Source: a virus
Virus record (IMG/VR): IMGVR_UViG_3300017739_000074
Coordinates: 1-28,503 of that record
Length of the DNA stretch: 28,503 bases
Direction: 5' to 3' (one strand)
Numbering within the stretch: position 1 is the first letter of the stretch; each line of letters opens with the position of its first letter. The position numbers and the translations under genes are program-made. Positions 1-7,231 of this stretch are shown here, piece after piece. The notes below the pieces were generated by a model, which worked only from the letters and a program-made list of their open reading frames with translations, did no database searches and was not told the origin of the DNA.

Positions 1-621
1 GGAATCCCACAGTCCGCTGCCATCACCTGTGTCAAGCCATCGGGCACTGTGTCTCAACTCGTAGACGCCGCTAGTGGTATCCACGCACGGCACAACGATT
101 ATTACATTCGTACAGTGCGCGGCGACAACAAAGACCCTCTGACGCAGTTCCTCAAGGAGCAGGGCGTCTACAGCGAAGCGTGTGTGATGAAGCCGGAATC
201 GACAACTGTCTTCTCATTTGCCATGAAGTCGCCGGAGGGTGCCGTCACACGGACACAGATGACAGCGATAGATCAGCTTGAATTGTGGAAGACGTACGCC
301 GTTCACTGGTGTGAACACAAGCCGTCTGTGACCATCACAGTCAAGGAAGACGAGTGGATGGACGTGGGTGCGTGGGTGTATGAGAACTTCGACGTAGCAT
401 CGGGTGTGTCCTTCCTGCCGCATTCGGATCACACATATCAGCAAGCACCCTACCAAGACATCGAAGTCGATGATTACTTGGAGTGGCAGCATGAGCGGGG
501 CAGTTTAACTATTGACTGGACTGCGCTATCAGAGTATGAGAAGGAAGATAACACATCCGGATCACGTGAACTGGCGTGTACTGCGGGCGTGTGTGAAGTC
601 GTCGATCTCAATGCTGCCTAA
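1..621 (+). CDS. nrdJ: Adenosylcobalamin-dependent ribonucleotide reductase (class II), C-terminal part
   Basis: The reading frame is open from base 1, so the gene begins left of the window; 206 residues are visible. Class II reductase converts ribonucleotides to deoxynucleotides using coenzyme B12, feeding phage DNA synthesis. The visible part starts with GIPQSAAITCVKPSGTVSQL, the conserved loop near the end of the ten-stranded reductase barrel, followed by ASGIHARH and HWCEHKPSVTI, all typical of the monomeric Lactobacillus-type enzyme. It ends with ELACTAGVCEVVD, a CX4C pair matching the redox-active C-terminal cysteines that re-reduce the active site. A GTG at 49 is only an internal valine. 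The next gene begins inside its stop codon (TAATG). The family call is strong; the N-terminal radical and effector sites cannot be judged here. Confidence 0.93.
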   Translation, partial: GIPQSAAITCVKPSGTVSQLVDAASGIHARHNDYYIRTVRGDNKDPLTQFLKEQGVYSEACVMKPESTTVFSFAMKSPEGAVTRTQMTAIDQLELWKTYAVHWCEHKPSVTITVKEDEWMDVGAWVYENFDVASGVSFLPHSDHTYQQAPYQDIEVDDYLEWQHERGSLTIDWTALSEYEKEDNTSGSRELACTAGVCEVVDLNAA

Positions 622-761
622 TGGAGCGGCTGTCAATACTACTAGACAAGATATTCGGGTGGTTCTTTGAAGTGAAGGAACCTCCCAAGTATCTGTCAGG
701 AAAGATGGAGAATACGGATGAAGGAAAAGAAAAAGCCACCCCTCGTGTGGAAGAGAGGTGA
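621..761 (+). CDS. Small hypothetical protein (46 aa)
   Basis: The ATG shares its A with the reductase TAA stop (TAATG), so translation is probably coupled. The protein begins MERLSILLDKIFGWFFEVKE, a short amphipathic and aromatic N-terminal segment, followed by a charged tail rich in Glu and Lys ending EER. No strong ribosome binding site is seen upstream, which fits coupling but also leaves open that the frame is fortuitous. Its last 44 bases overlap the next frame at 718. No family is recognised. A membrane-peripheral role for the hydrophobic N-terminus would be a guess. Confidence 0.45.
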   Translation: MERLSILLDKIFGWFFEVKEPPKYLSGKMENTDEGKEKATPRVEER

Positions 762-849
762 CGGATGGGTTCAGTATCACCCCCATCCGCACCATCCCTG
801 TTACAAAGAATGGAGAGAGAAAGTTGATCGAAGTAAAGATAACGGATAG
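718..849 (+). CDS. Small hypothetical protein, Trp/His-rich (43 aa)
   Basis: The frame starts at ATG 718, with GGAG about 8 nt upstream, and stops at TAG 847-849. It begins MKEKKKPPLVWKRGDGWVQY, then carries a His/Pro cluster (HPHPHH) and a further Trp-Arg-Glu-Lys segment. The four leading lysines and regularly spaced Trp residues look like a real small phage protein rather than a random frame, but no family is recognised. It overlaps the previous gene by 44 nt and the nuclease gene by 26 nt if that gene starts at TTG 824. Accepting this gene argues against the longer GTG 758 start of the nuclease, which would put three frames on the same DNA. Confidence 0.5.
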   Translation: MKEKKKPPLVWKRGDGWVQYHPHPHHPCYKEWREKVDRSKDNG

Positions 850-1333
850 AATGCTTCTTGCTGGCCGTAAGAAGGCCACTGAGATGGGTCTCCTGCATAA
901 CTCCATACTTAGGGGCGGAGGAAGCATAGCGGGCTTCCTTGGTGAGCAAATCGTACTCGACGTGATGGGTGGTAAGTGGGATAATTCTTACGATTACGAC
1001 ATCGTACTAGGAGATGGACGTAAGGTGGAGGTAAAAACAAAACAGACCTCTGCTGTTCCGTTGCCTCACTACTCGTGCAGCATAAGCAATTTCAATACTC
1101 GACAGAAGTGTGATATCTACGCTTTTACACGAGTGCTAAAAGATTTCTCAAAGGGATGGTTCCTTGGGTATATGCCGAAGCAAGAATACTTCGACAAGTC
1201 CAAGTTTATGAAGAAGGGGGACTTCGATCCAGACAACGGATACGAGGTAAGAGCAGACTGCTACAACCTTTACATAGAGGACTTGCAAAATGTTCAAGAC
1301 ATTGGTTCTGATATGCTCCTTGAGCGTACCTAA
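824..1333 (+). CDS. Phage PD-(D/E)XK-type nuclease-like protein
   Basis: This 169-aa protein has the restriction-endonuclease-like core pattern. E41 lies in the helix segment SIAGFLGEQ, D59 in YDYDIVLGDG, and E69-V-K71 forms the ExK strand, so the likely metal-binding set is E41/D59/E69/K71. Similar stand-alone proteins of about this size are widespread in phages and usually begin I-E-V-K/T-D, as this one does after its first codon. I therefore chose TTG 824, which has GGAGAGAG 8 nt upstream, over the in-frame GTG at 758 that adds 22 unconserved residues. The role is inferred: cleavage or processing of DNA (host DNA degradation, recombination or repair). The substrate is unknown. It lies between the reductase and small exported genes in a presumably early operon. 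Confidence 0.72.
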   Translation: MIEVKITDRMLLAGRKKATEMGLLHNSILRGGGSIAGFLGEQIVLDVMGGKWDNSYDYDIVLGDGRKVEVKTKQTSAVPLPHYSCSISNFNTRQKCDIYAFTRVLKDFSKGWFLGYMPKQEYFDKSKFMKKGDFDPDNGYEVRADCYNLYIEDLQNVQDIGSDMLLERT

Positions 1334-1493
1334 TATGTGCATGAAGTTTGAAGACACTGAGAGTTTGCGGGCAACTGAGGAACAGTGTAAGATGCGGGCA
1401 GGGGAGATGCTACAGAGTTTATCTAGTGTGTCTCTCCCCATACCGCCACCATACAGTGCAGGATTTAGATGCGAAATAGGGGAAGAAACATGA
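1290..1493 (+). CDS. Small exported Cys-containing protein (67 aa)
   Basis: ATG 1290 lies inside the nuclease gene (44-nt overlap) with GAGG 9 nt upstream. The N-terminus MFKTLVLICSL is short and hydrophobic with one Lys, like a minimal signal peptide. The remainder is polar, with Cys17, Cys33 and Cys61 and a Pro-rich stretch (PIPPPYS) before the C-terminal FRCE. Small phage proteins with this layout (signal-like start, EEQC helix, PPP, C-terminal Tyr/Phe-x-Cys) occur repeatedly in marine phages, but I know no function for them. Export to the periplasm and a disulfide are inferences. A shorter start at ATG 1335 would lose the hydrophobic segment and has no good ribosome binding site. The stop overlaps the next start as ATGA. 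Confidence 0.65.
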   Translation: MFKTLVLICSLSVPNMCMKFEDTESLRATEEQCKMRAGEMLQSLSSVSLPIPPPYSAGFRCEIGEET

Positions 1494-1699
1494 AAGCCAC
1501 GCTATTTTCGTTTAACGTATATCTTCGACAAGATGGTAAAGTTGAACTTGCAAAGGACATGGTGCGCCCAGAAGACTTTCAAAAAGAAATGGACGCAGGG
1601 GTGCCCGAATTCGATGGGGCACACTCTATAGCGTCCATGTTGCGTTACTTTAGTTCAGTAACAGATGAGATGATGGAAAAGTCGGGCGGGTATATCTAG
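1490..1699 (+). CDS. Hypothetical protein (69 aa), last gene of the + strand block
   Basis: I chose ATG 1490, preceded by GGGGAAG and overlapping the previous stop (ATGA), over an in-frame ATG at 1469 lying deeper in the upstream gene. The protein begins MKATLFSFNVYLRQDGKVEL, which looks like a two-strand beta hairpin, followed by an acidic/amphipathic helix and a GYI end. No family is recognised. Its TAG stop lies in CTAG 1696-1699, which is also the stop codon of the convergent gene on the other strand, so there is no intergenic terminator. Coding is supported by spacing, ribosome binding site and composition. Confidence 0.65.
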   Translation: MKATLFSFNVYLRQDGKVELAKDMVRPEDFQKEMDAGVPEFDGAHSIASMLRYFSSVTDEMMEKSGGYI

Positions 1700-2088
1700 T
1701 CCGGCAATTCCTGATTTAATGTCCTGCGTAACTGGCTGCGGTTTTTTGCAACGTATCTGTAAAACTCAGACACGTTTTTTACAGCACCGCTATCCAGCAT
1801 TCTTTCATATATTTCTTGCATTCTACGATAAGCGTTTTCGTCGAACAGAGAGCCTTTCTCAGCTTCGCCACCTTTTTGAAAACCTTTTACTCCTCGACCC
1901 TTTAGAATATCAGCCTGTGTGACTTTTCCATCACCCGTAAGGTCAGGAAATGCTTCGCCGCCCTTCTTCATAGCCCTTCTGCGGGGCTTTTTCTTTTTGG
2001 TAGCCATGCCGCCGTACATCATCGGCTTACGCTTTGACATGCCACCATACATCATAGCCTTGCGCGGGCCGTTGTTGTACTGCTTCAT
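1696..2088 (-). CDS. Basic protein with an EF-hand/dockerin-like calcium loop
   Basis: The 130-aa protein has a perfect AAGGAG 6 nt before its ATG. The N-terminal 40 residues are strongly basic and repetitive, with MMYGGM twice (residues 12-17 and 23-28) and KKKKPRRR at 31-38. Residues 49-60 read DLTGDGKVTQAD, matching the DxxxDGxxxxxD calcium-binding loop of EF-hands and dockerin half-repeats (D49, T51, D53, D60). It is bracketed by KKGGEA and QKGGEA. A helical C-terminal part follows (residues 82-125). Only one loop is present, so it is not a full dockerin. Similar proteins sit at the end of structural operons in marine phages. A virion or virion-assembly role is inferred from position only. 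It is the last gene of the - strand operon. Confidence 0.78.
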   Translation of the reverse strand: MKQYNNGPRKAMMYGGMSKRKPMMYGGMATKKKKPRRRAMKKGGEAFPDLTGDGKVTQADILKGRGVKGFQKGGEAEKGSLFDENAYRRMQEIYERMLDSGAVKNVSEFYRYVAKNRSQLRRTLNQELPD

Positions 2089-2101
2089 CAGTTACTCCTT
2101 G

Positions 2102-5100
2102 TTAATTGCCGCCTATGGGGTAGAACTCTGAACCCAGACGACCCTGATACATGGGGAAGAGTGCAGGATTGTCCACGCTGGGGAATCCTTCAATCATAGT
2201 GTAGCCCTGTTCGCCTCTGAATTTTTCTGATGCAAAAGGGTCTTCGCGAGAAAGAGTATCGCTAAACTTGACATAGACTAGAGCGAGTTTGTCAAACAAG
2301 ATTTTGTCCTTGTCAGGGGGCAGAGGCTTGCCGGATTCCAGCATGTCGATAAACAACTCACCTATATCGGGATCAGTGAGGGCCGCTTGCATCAGGCTAA
2401 ACCCGCGAATACGGAACCTCTGGATGAGGGCTTCTGTACCCACGTATTGAGGTCCAATGACATCGCGGTTGATCGCGTAGAACCGTGATATGTAGCTGTT
2501 GATAGAAAACGCCCGTGGCACACCCGATAGGGACGACCCTCCCAGAGGAGAATTAGATCGCTCCGACATCAAGTTAAAGAACTTTACAGCAGTCTTGTAC
2601 CTCGCAGAACCCAGAGCCTTTTCTACGGAACTTGCTACTGCCCTTTGATTGGGTCCAGATAGACCCAGCATTTGTGACATAGCGTCCATATTCATGTCGT
2701 AGGTATTCATCATTGTAGATGGATCACGGGGATTTACTTCCATCAATCCTGTGGGTTTAAACACGTTGTCCTCAATGGCTTCAATAGCGAGGTCAGCGAA
2801 TATAACATCTAACTCGTCATCGGTAAATGTTCTGCCGCTGGCATTCGGTGTCTCTTTCAGGATGCGACGAAGTTCTGCAATACCCTGCGGCCCACTGTTG
2901 GTGATCTCCGTAAACAAGCTGCCAGCAGGAACGCTTCTGCCAGTGTAGGACTCTAGCGCAGATATGACTTCTTTAATGTCGCTTTCGTACCTAGTCTGAA
3001 CGCTTCTCCACTCGTTCCTTTGTCTAGTTAAGGCGTTGCTAACAGCGTCTTCTGCTTCTTTACGAATTGTGATGGGTACTGTTTCAGTTCCGTATTCTCT
3101 GACATCATCCACGATACTACCAATGTCGGGGAACAAAGATACTTTGTTGCCATCTTTATCGATGCCCGTGAATGTATCTCGTATCTTTAAGAGAACCTCA
3201 TCCTGTTGATTGAAATTCAACACCCCTTCTTCAGTGCTGTCAAGCAGCCACTGTGCAACGGATAAACGCAAAGAGTTAACCGCTGCATCCCCTGTAGGAG
3301 TTCCTACCATTACCTCTTTAGAACTATTGGGTCCGAAGTGGCGTTCTCCCATTCCCCGCCGCCAGCTTTTAAATTTGCCAGCAATGTCGTAGCTTTCAGA
3401 GCCTACTTTGTTCCAGTCAAACCACTGAGCATCTATCTGAATACCTAGAGGGTAATCGGGGTCTGCAACAGCAGCATCACGCTTTCCCCATCCCATCCAG
3501 CGTTTCATATTCGGATCGTCATACCAGATGGCCTTGTGATCCATCCACCCTCTCTTGCCCTGAGTAACTACGTCACTAACAGGCACAAATGCCCCGTCTG
3601 CATCATATACGAATAGCTGACCTACGTTGACAGGAACACCATCCGGATCGTCTACTATGAACTGATCATACATGCTGGCAGTACGTGCATCCGGAGAACC
3701 CGTTATGCGACGATTGATGTTAGCATACTCACTTGCTGCTGCAGTGTTGTTTAGCCTACCAGCACGGGCACCCATTTCAGATATAACGGAGTCGAGACGC
3801 CGAAGCTGAGAATACGAAAGCCTTACTGTGGGGACAGAAACCCCCTGTTGAAGACCCAGATGTCTCTGGTACATAGCTGCTACTACTGACGGCGCAGACT
3901 TTGTAAACATCTGAAGACCTGCGAGTTGCGCTGCAAAGGAAGGATCGTCCTTCGCTAAGTCTACCGTGTTTGCAATTACTTCGTCTAGGTCCATGCCCTC
4001 ATCTAGACGGGACGCGAACCATGTGCGCGATACGAAGTCTAGATCGCGTATGACGTTAGAACCAACAGTTTTGCTTATGCTTTTTCCTGCTGCCATATCT
4101 GTGAGGGGAATGCCCGTCTCTATACTAGCAGCAGAAATCAGATCGTCTAGGATAACGGTACCGTCAACGTACGCTTCTGAGCCTACAAACTGTTCGTTTG
4201 AAGTGAAGAATTGTTTACGATCAAGGATACGGAACGGGGCAGCGGCTATTTCTTCGTCTGCACCCCTCTTTATTTCCGTTGTAAGCTGATGCACTTTGTC
4301 ACCCGAATCAAAGCGAGGAACATCCGCAGCCTCTATCTTTACGTTTCTGCCTTTTACTTTGGCCCCGCCTTCTGGAAGTGTCTCTGCGACAGCCGCGCCA
4401 GTAGCAGCTATCGCGTCATCTACAGTTGATTGTCCGGGATTACCTATCAGACTAAGGGCAGCATTTGCGCGGGAGTTTGCTCGTGTCATTCCACCGTCGC
4501 GAATCTCACTAATCACCTCAACTACAGTGGATAGAGGTGCGCCCGCGCCGTATGGACCGGGGATGCGGAGATCAGCTATACCGATATTCAACTCTAGGAG
4601 TGCGTTGTACGACTCTTCAAAGGATTGCAACTCGCCCCTCTGTAGGTCCGTGAGAGAGAGTGCCTTCTCCGTACCGTCCATAATCATTTCGTTGAATTTT
4701 GCACCTGCGTTTACTGCAATAGACTGGAAGTCTAGTGTGCGCTGCTCTACGCTTTTCTCCAGAAACTTTATGCTCTCTTGCATACTGGCCTGTAGTTCTG
4801 CTGAAGCACTTCCTTTCGGATATTCTCCAGCCTGTGTCATGGCGTTAAAAGCACCGCGCATCTGCGTGAGAAGCAGGGTTTCTTCCTTGTGCAACTCAAT
4901 CAAATTCATGAGTTTCGGACTCATACGGCGCAGATCATTAGGCTTGACCTGCCGCACCATCGGCTCTAGACCGTGGATACCCGCTACTCCGATCAGCATC
5001 GCGACAGAAGACTTGACGAGTACAGGATCAATACCGCCCTCATCCATTGCGTTGTTTTGCAAGTCGATGATGTACTGCGCCTTCAGGATCAGTTTTTCTG

Positions 5101-7219
5101 CTTGTACAGGATCAGCGGTATTTAGGGCGGCTGCAAACTCTTCAATCTGCTCTACGTTCTTAGTTTGCACGTCTCTGTTGAGTTTCTTTATCCATTGAAT
5201 ACCGGCAGGTACATTTCTCATACCACGGAAAGCTACGGACAGGATTGCTCCCACACCCTCCCCAAGTGCGGGATCACCGCCAATAGCTTGTGAGAAACCG
5301 CTTCCGGCGGCTGCTCCAATGACCATGAAGTTTTCTGAACCCACCATTTCTCTGTACAGAGGGTCAACGTCCCCTGCTGCAAGTTCCGCTAGGGCTTCGT
5401 TCTTTTCCAAGTCTAGGCGTTTCTCCAGCTTATCCAGACGTGCTGTTTGAGATGGGGATGGTACACCATTAGGGTTTGCTTTGATGGAGTCTGTCAGAGC
5501 AGATATCTGCGATTCTGTTTTTGTCTGTCGTGCTTTGATCTCAACGTATGCTGTGCGAAACTCAGGCTTTACGTTTGCAATCTCGTCCATAGTCCTGCCA
5601 GCGTTGATGCGACTGACCAGACCGACTCTGCCCCATCCGTAAGGCTTGTTGAACAAGAAGCCGTTTACAATATTATTCTGGGAGAATGCCAGCATTCCGC
5701 GACTAACAACGGATGCCTTGTTTTCGTTGATAAACTCTTCAAGAAACTCCGCACTATCTACGTCGTTACGGCCCTTTTTCTTTTCTGATTCGTAGTACAG
5801 CTTGAATGCGTTAAAGTCAGCGGCGGACAGGCTGCTCTTTGCTTTACGAATGAGACCACCCGGCATGATAATTTCTGCACCCTGAGACAGGACATTCGGA
5901 ATAAGACCGAATTGATACCTTGCTAGGTATTGTGCGGCAGGGTAGGAGATTCCTACGCCGTTGTCCGCAAGACGCAGCATGTAGTTCTCTGCGTAGTCAG
6001 GAATTATTGCATCATAAATTTCGTTACGTCCTGCACCACTGAATACAGAGGGGAGAGTTTCGTCGGTAACGTAAGGGATGATGGGATCATCTCCGAACGG
6101 ACCAGTTTTTCCTGATATGTAGGAGATTCCAAGACCGTACAACGCTGAGTTAGCAATGACGTTAATAGTATTAGCGGCAGTCTGTATGCCCTCACCAAAC
6201 AGGTATCCCCACGGAGCAAGCATAGTGTACTTCAGTCCCGCTCGTCCGTACTCGCTCAAAATTTTGTCGTAACCGAACGCACTAGTGGATAGCTGATAGT
6301 CAATTACTCCAAGACGCACCCTGTCACTTTTTAGTTCCGGATATGTTTCGGACTGCTCAATCATTGCGAGATTGAACGCTTTGATTGCCTCAATCTTCAT
6401 CTGATCCATCTCAGCGTAGTTTGCAAGACTTACAGTGAAGCTGTTAAAGCCATTCAGTCGCTGTGCTGTAGTCGGTGGGATAAGTCCGGCAAAAGGTTGC
6501 AGACGAAGACGCCGATCCTCAAAGTCTTCGGGCAGTGTCTGACGGGCAATCAGCGCCCGCTTCCACGGAATTTGACGTACCGCATCATCCGCACCCTCTT
6601 GAGTTTTGAAGAGGGCATCCGCACCCTCTACGTTCATTTGTCTGATCCTATCCTCAAGAGCGTCTGATCTCCACGGGACTTTTGTTCCGTCGGAAAGCAC
6701 AATACCATTAAAGCTGTTCAGCAAGCCTACAGTGGCAGGATTACTGAAATCCATAACCTCACGAACGTCTGTCAATTCGTTCATCTTGAGTGTGTCAATA
6801 TCTAGGTTGGGCTTCAGAATAGGACTGCCGCTCACCGGTCCCGTGACATCTGTTTTAACATCCATGCCAAAGGTAAACGCCTTCGGTAGAATGGGCAGAC
6901 CAAAATCGTCGTACACTACACCTACGTCGCCTTTGATAGACTCAGGAGGTTTCGTAAATCCAGAGGTAGACAGGTATTCTTCTGTGAACGTAGTCTTAGG
7001 AACAAACTCAGTAGTGCCCCCTGTTGTGGGGTCTCCCTGCCGAATAGTGGCAGGTCCATCAGAAGCGGGCGCATACAACGCAGCCCCTAACCCCAAGCTG
7101 GGATTGTTACGAAGAGACGACTGCATTCTCTGAAGAAAAGTTTCGCTACCTATGCTTGTCGGCGGCTGCTGTTGCTGATCGTCTTGCGTCGTATTATCTG
7201 GTACTGTTGGACCGGCCAT
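2102..7219 (-). CDS. Giant internal virion/DNA-ejection protein candidate (1705 aa)
   Basis: This is the longest gene in the window, preceded by TTGAGG at the end of the upstream gene. Its place, last but one in the structural operon and next to another giant, matches the T7 gp15/gp16-type internal core proteins of podoviruses that are ejected into the cell with the DNA. Visible features are a Gln/Pro-rich low-complexity start (residues 10-22) and a long hydrophobic/aromatic segment at about 331-370. A charged coiled-coil stretch lies at about 556-615, followed by an Ala/Gly-rich, possibly membrane-active stretch at about 629-666. The C-terminus is short and aromatic. I see no lytic transglycosylase motif (ES...GAxGLMQ), which T7 gp16 carries. 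The function is inferred from size and synteny; direct homology is not claimed. Confidence 0.72.
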   Translation of the reverse strand: MAGPTVPDNTTQDDQQQQPPTSIGSETFLQRMQSSLRNNPSLGLGAALYAPASDGPATIRQGDPTTGGTTEFVPKTTFTEEYLSTSGFTKPPESIKGDVGVVYDDFGLPILPKAFTFGMDVKTDVTGPVSGSPILKPNLDIDTLKMNELTDVREVMDFSNPATVGLLNSFNGIVLSDGTKVPWRSDALEDRIRQMNVEGADALFKTQEGADDAVRQIPWKRALIARQTLPEDFEDRRLRLQPFAGLIPPTTAQRLNGFNSFTVSLANYAEMDQMKIEAIKAFNLAMIEQSETYPELKSDRVRLGVIDYQLSTSAFGYDKILSEYGRAGLKYTMLAPWGYLFGEGIQTAANTINVIANSALYGLGISYISGKTGPFGDDPIIPYVTDETLPSVFSGAGRNEIYDAIIPDYAENYMLRLADNGVGISYPAAQYLARYQFGLIPNVLSQGAEIIMPGGLIRKAKSSLSAADFNAFKLYYESEKKKGRNDVDSAEFLEEFINENKASVVSRGMLAFSQNNIVNGFLFNKPYGWGRVGLVSRINAGRTMDEIANVKPEFRTAYVEIKARQTKTESQISALTDSIKANPNGVPSPSQTARLDKLEKRLDLEKNEALAELAAGDVDPLYREMVGSENFMVIGAAAGSGFSQAIGGDPALGEGVGAILSVAFRGMRNVPAGIQWIKKLNRDVQTKNVEQIEEFAAALNTADPVQAEKLILKAQYIIDLQNNAMDEGGIDPVLVKSSVAMLIGVAGIHGLEPMVRQVKPNDLRRMSPKLMNLIELHKEETLLLTQMRGAFNAMTQAGEYPKGSASAELQASMQESIKFLEKSVEQRTLDFQSIAVNAGAKFNEMIMDGTEKALSLTDLQRGELQSFEESYNALLELNIGIADLRIPGPYGAGAPLSTVVEVISEIRDGGMTRANSRANAALSLIGNPGQSTVDDAIAATGAAVAETLPEGGAKVKGRNVKIEAADVPRFDSGDKVHQLTTEIKRGADEEIAAAPFRILDRKQFFTSNEQFVGSEAYVDGTVILDDLISAASIETGIPLTDMAAGKSISKTVGSNVIRDLDFVSRTWFASRLDEGMDLDEVIANTVDLAKDDPSFAAQLAGLQMFTKSAPSVVAAMYQRHLGLQQGVSVPTVRLSYSQLRRLDSVISEMGARAGRLNNTAAASEYANINRRITGSPDARTASMYDQFIVDDPDGVPVNVGQLFVYDADGAFVPVSDVVTQGKRGWMDHKAIWYDDPNMKRWMGWGKRDAAVADPDYPLGIQIDAQWFDWNKVGSESYDIAGKFKSWRRGMGERHFGPNSSKEVMVGTPTGDAAVNSLRLSVAQWLLDSTEEGVLNFNQQDEVLLKIRDTFTGIDKDGNKVSLFPDIGSIVDDVREYGTETVPITIRKEAEDAVSNALTRQRNEWRSVQTRYESDIKEVISALESYTGRSVPAGSLFTEITNSGPQGIAELRRILKETPNASGRTFTDDELDVIFADLAIEAIEDNVFKPTGLMEVNPRDPSTMMNTYDMNMDAMSQMLGLSGPNQRAVASSVEKALGSARYKTAVKFFNLMSERSNSPLGGSSLSGVPRAFSINSYISRFYAINRDVIGPQYVGTEALIQRFRIRGFSLMQAALTDPDIGELFIDMLESGKPLPPDKDKILFDKLALVYVKFSDTLSREDPFASEKFRGEQGYTMIEGFPSVDNPALFPMYQGRLGSEFYPIGGN

Positions 7220-7231
7220 AAAATACTATCC

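Noticed and set aside
758-823. GTG-started N-terminal extension of the nuclease
   Set aside because: It overlaps a more convincing 43-aa gene in another frame and adds unconserved residues; TTG 824 has a good GGAGAGAG site and gives a family-typical start.
1840-1950. Cellulosome-type dockerin domain
   Set aside because: Only one calcium loop exists, a real dockerin needs two, and no cohesin or carbohydrate enzyme is nearby.
4296-5198. 300-aa open frame on the + strand
   Set aside because: It is antisense inside the giant 1705-aa gene, is Ser/Arg-rich as expected from an antisense shadow, and has no ribosome binding site or family pattern.
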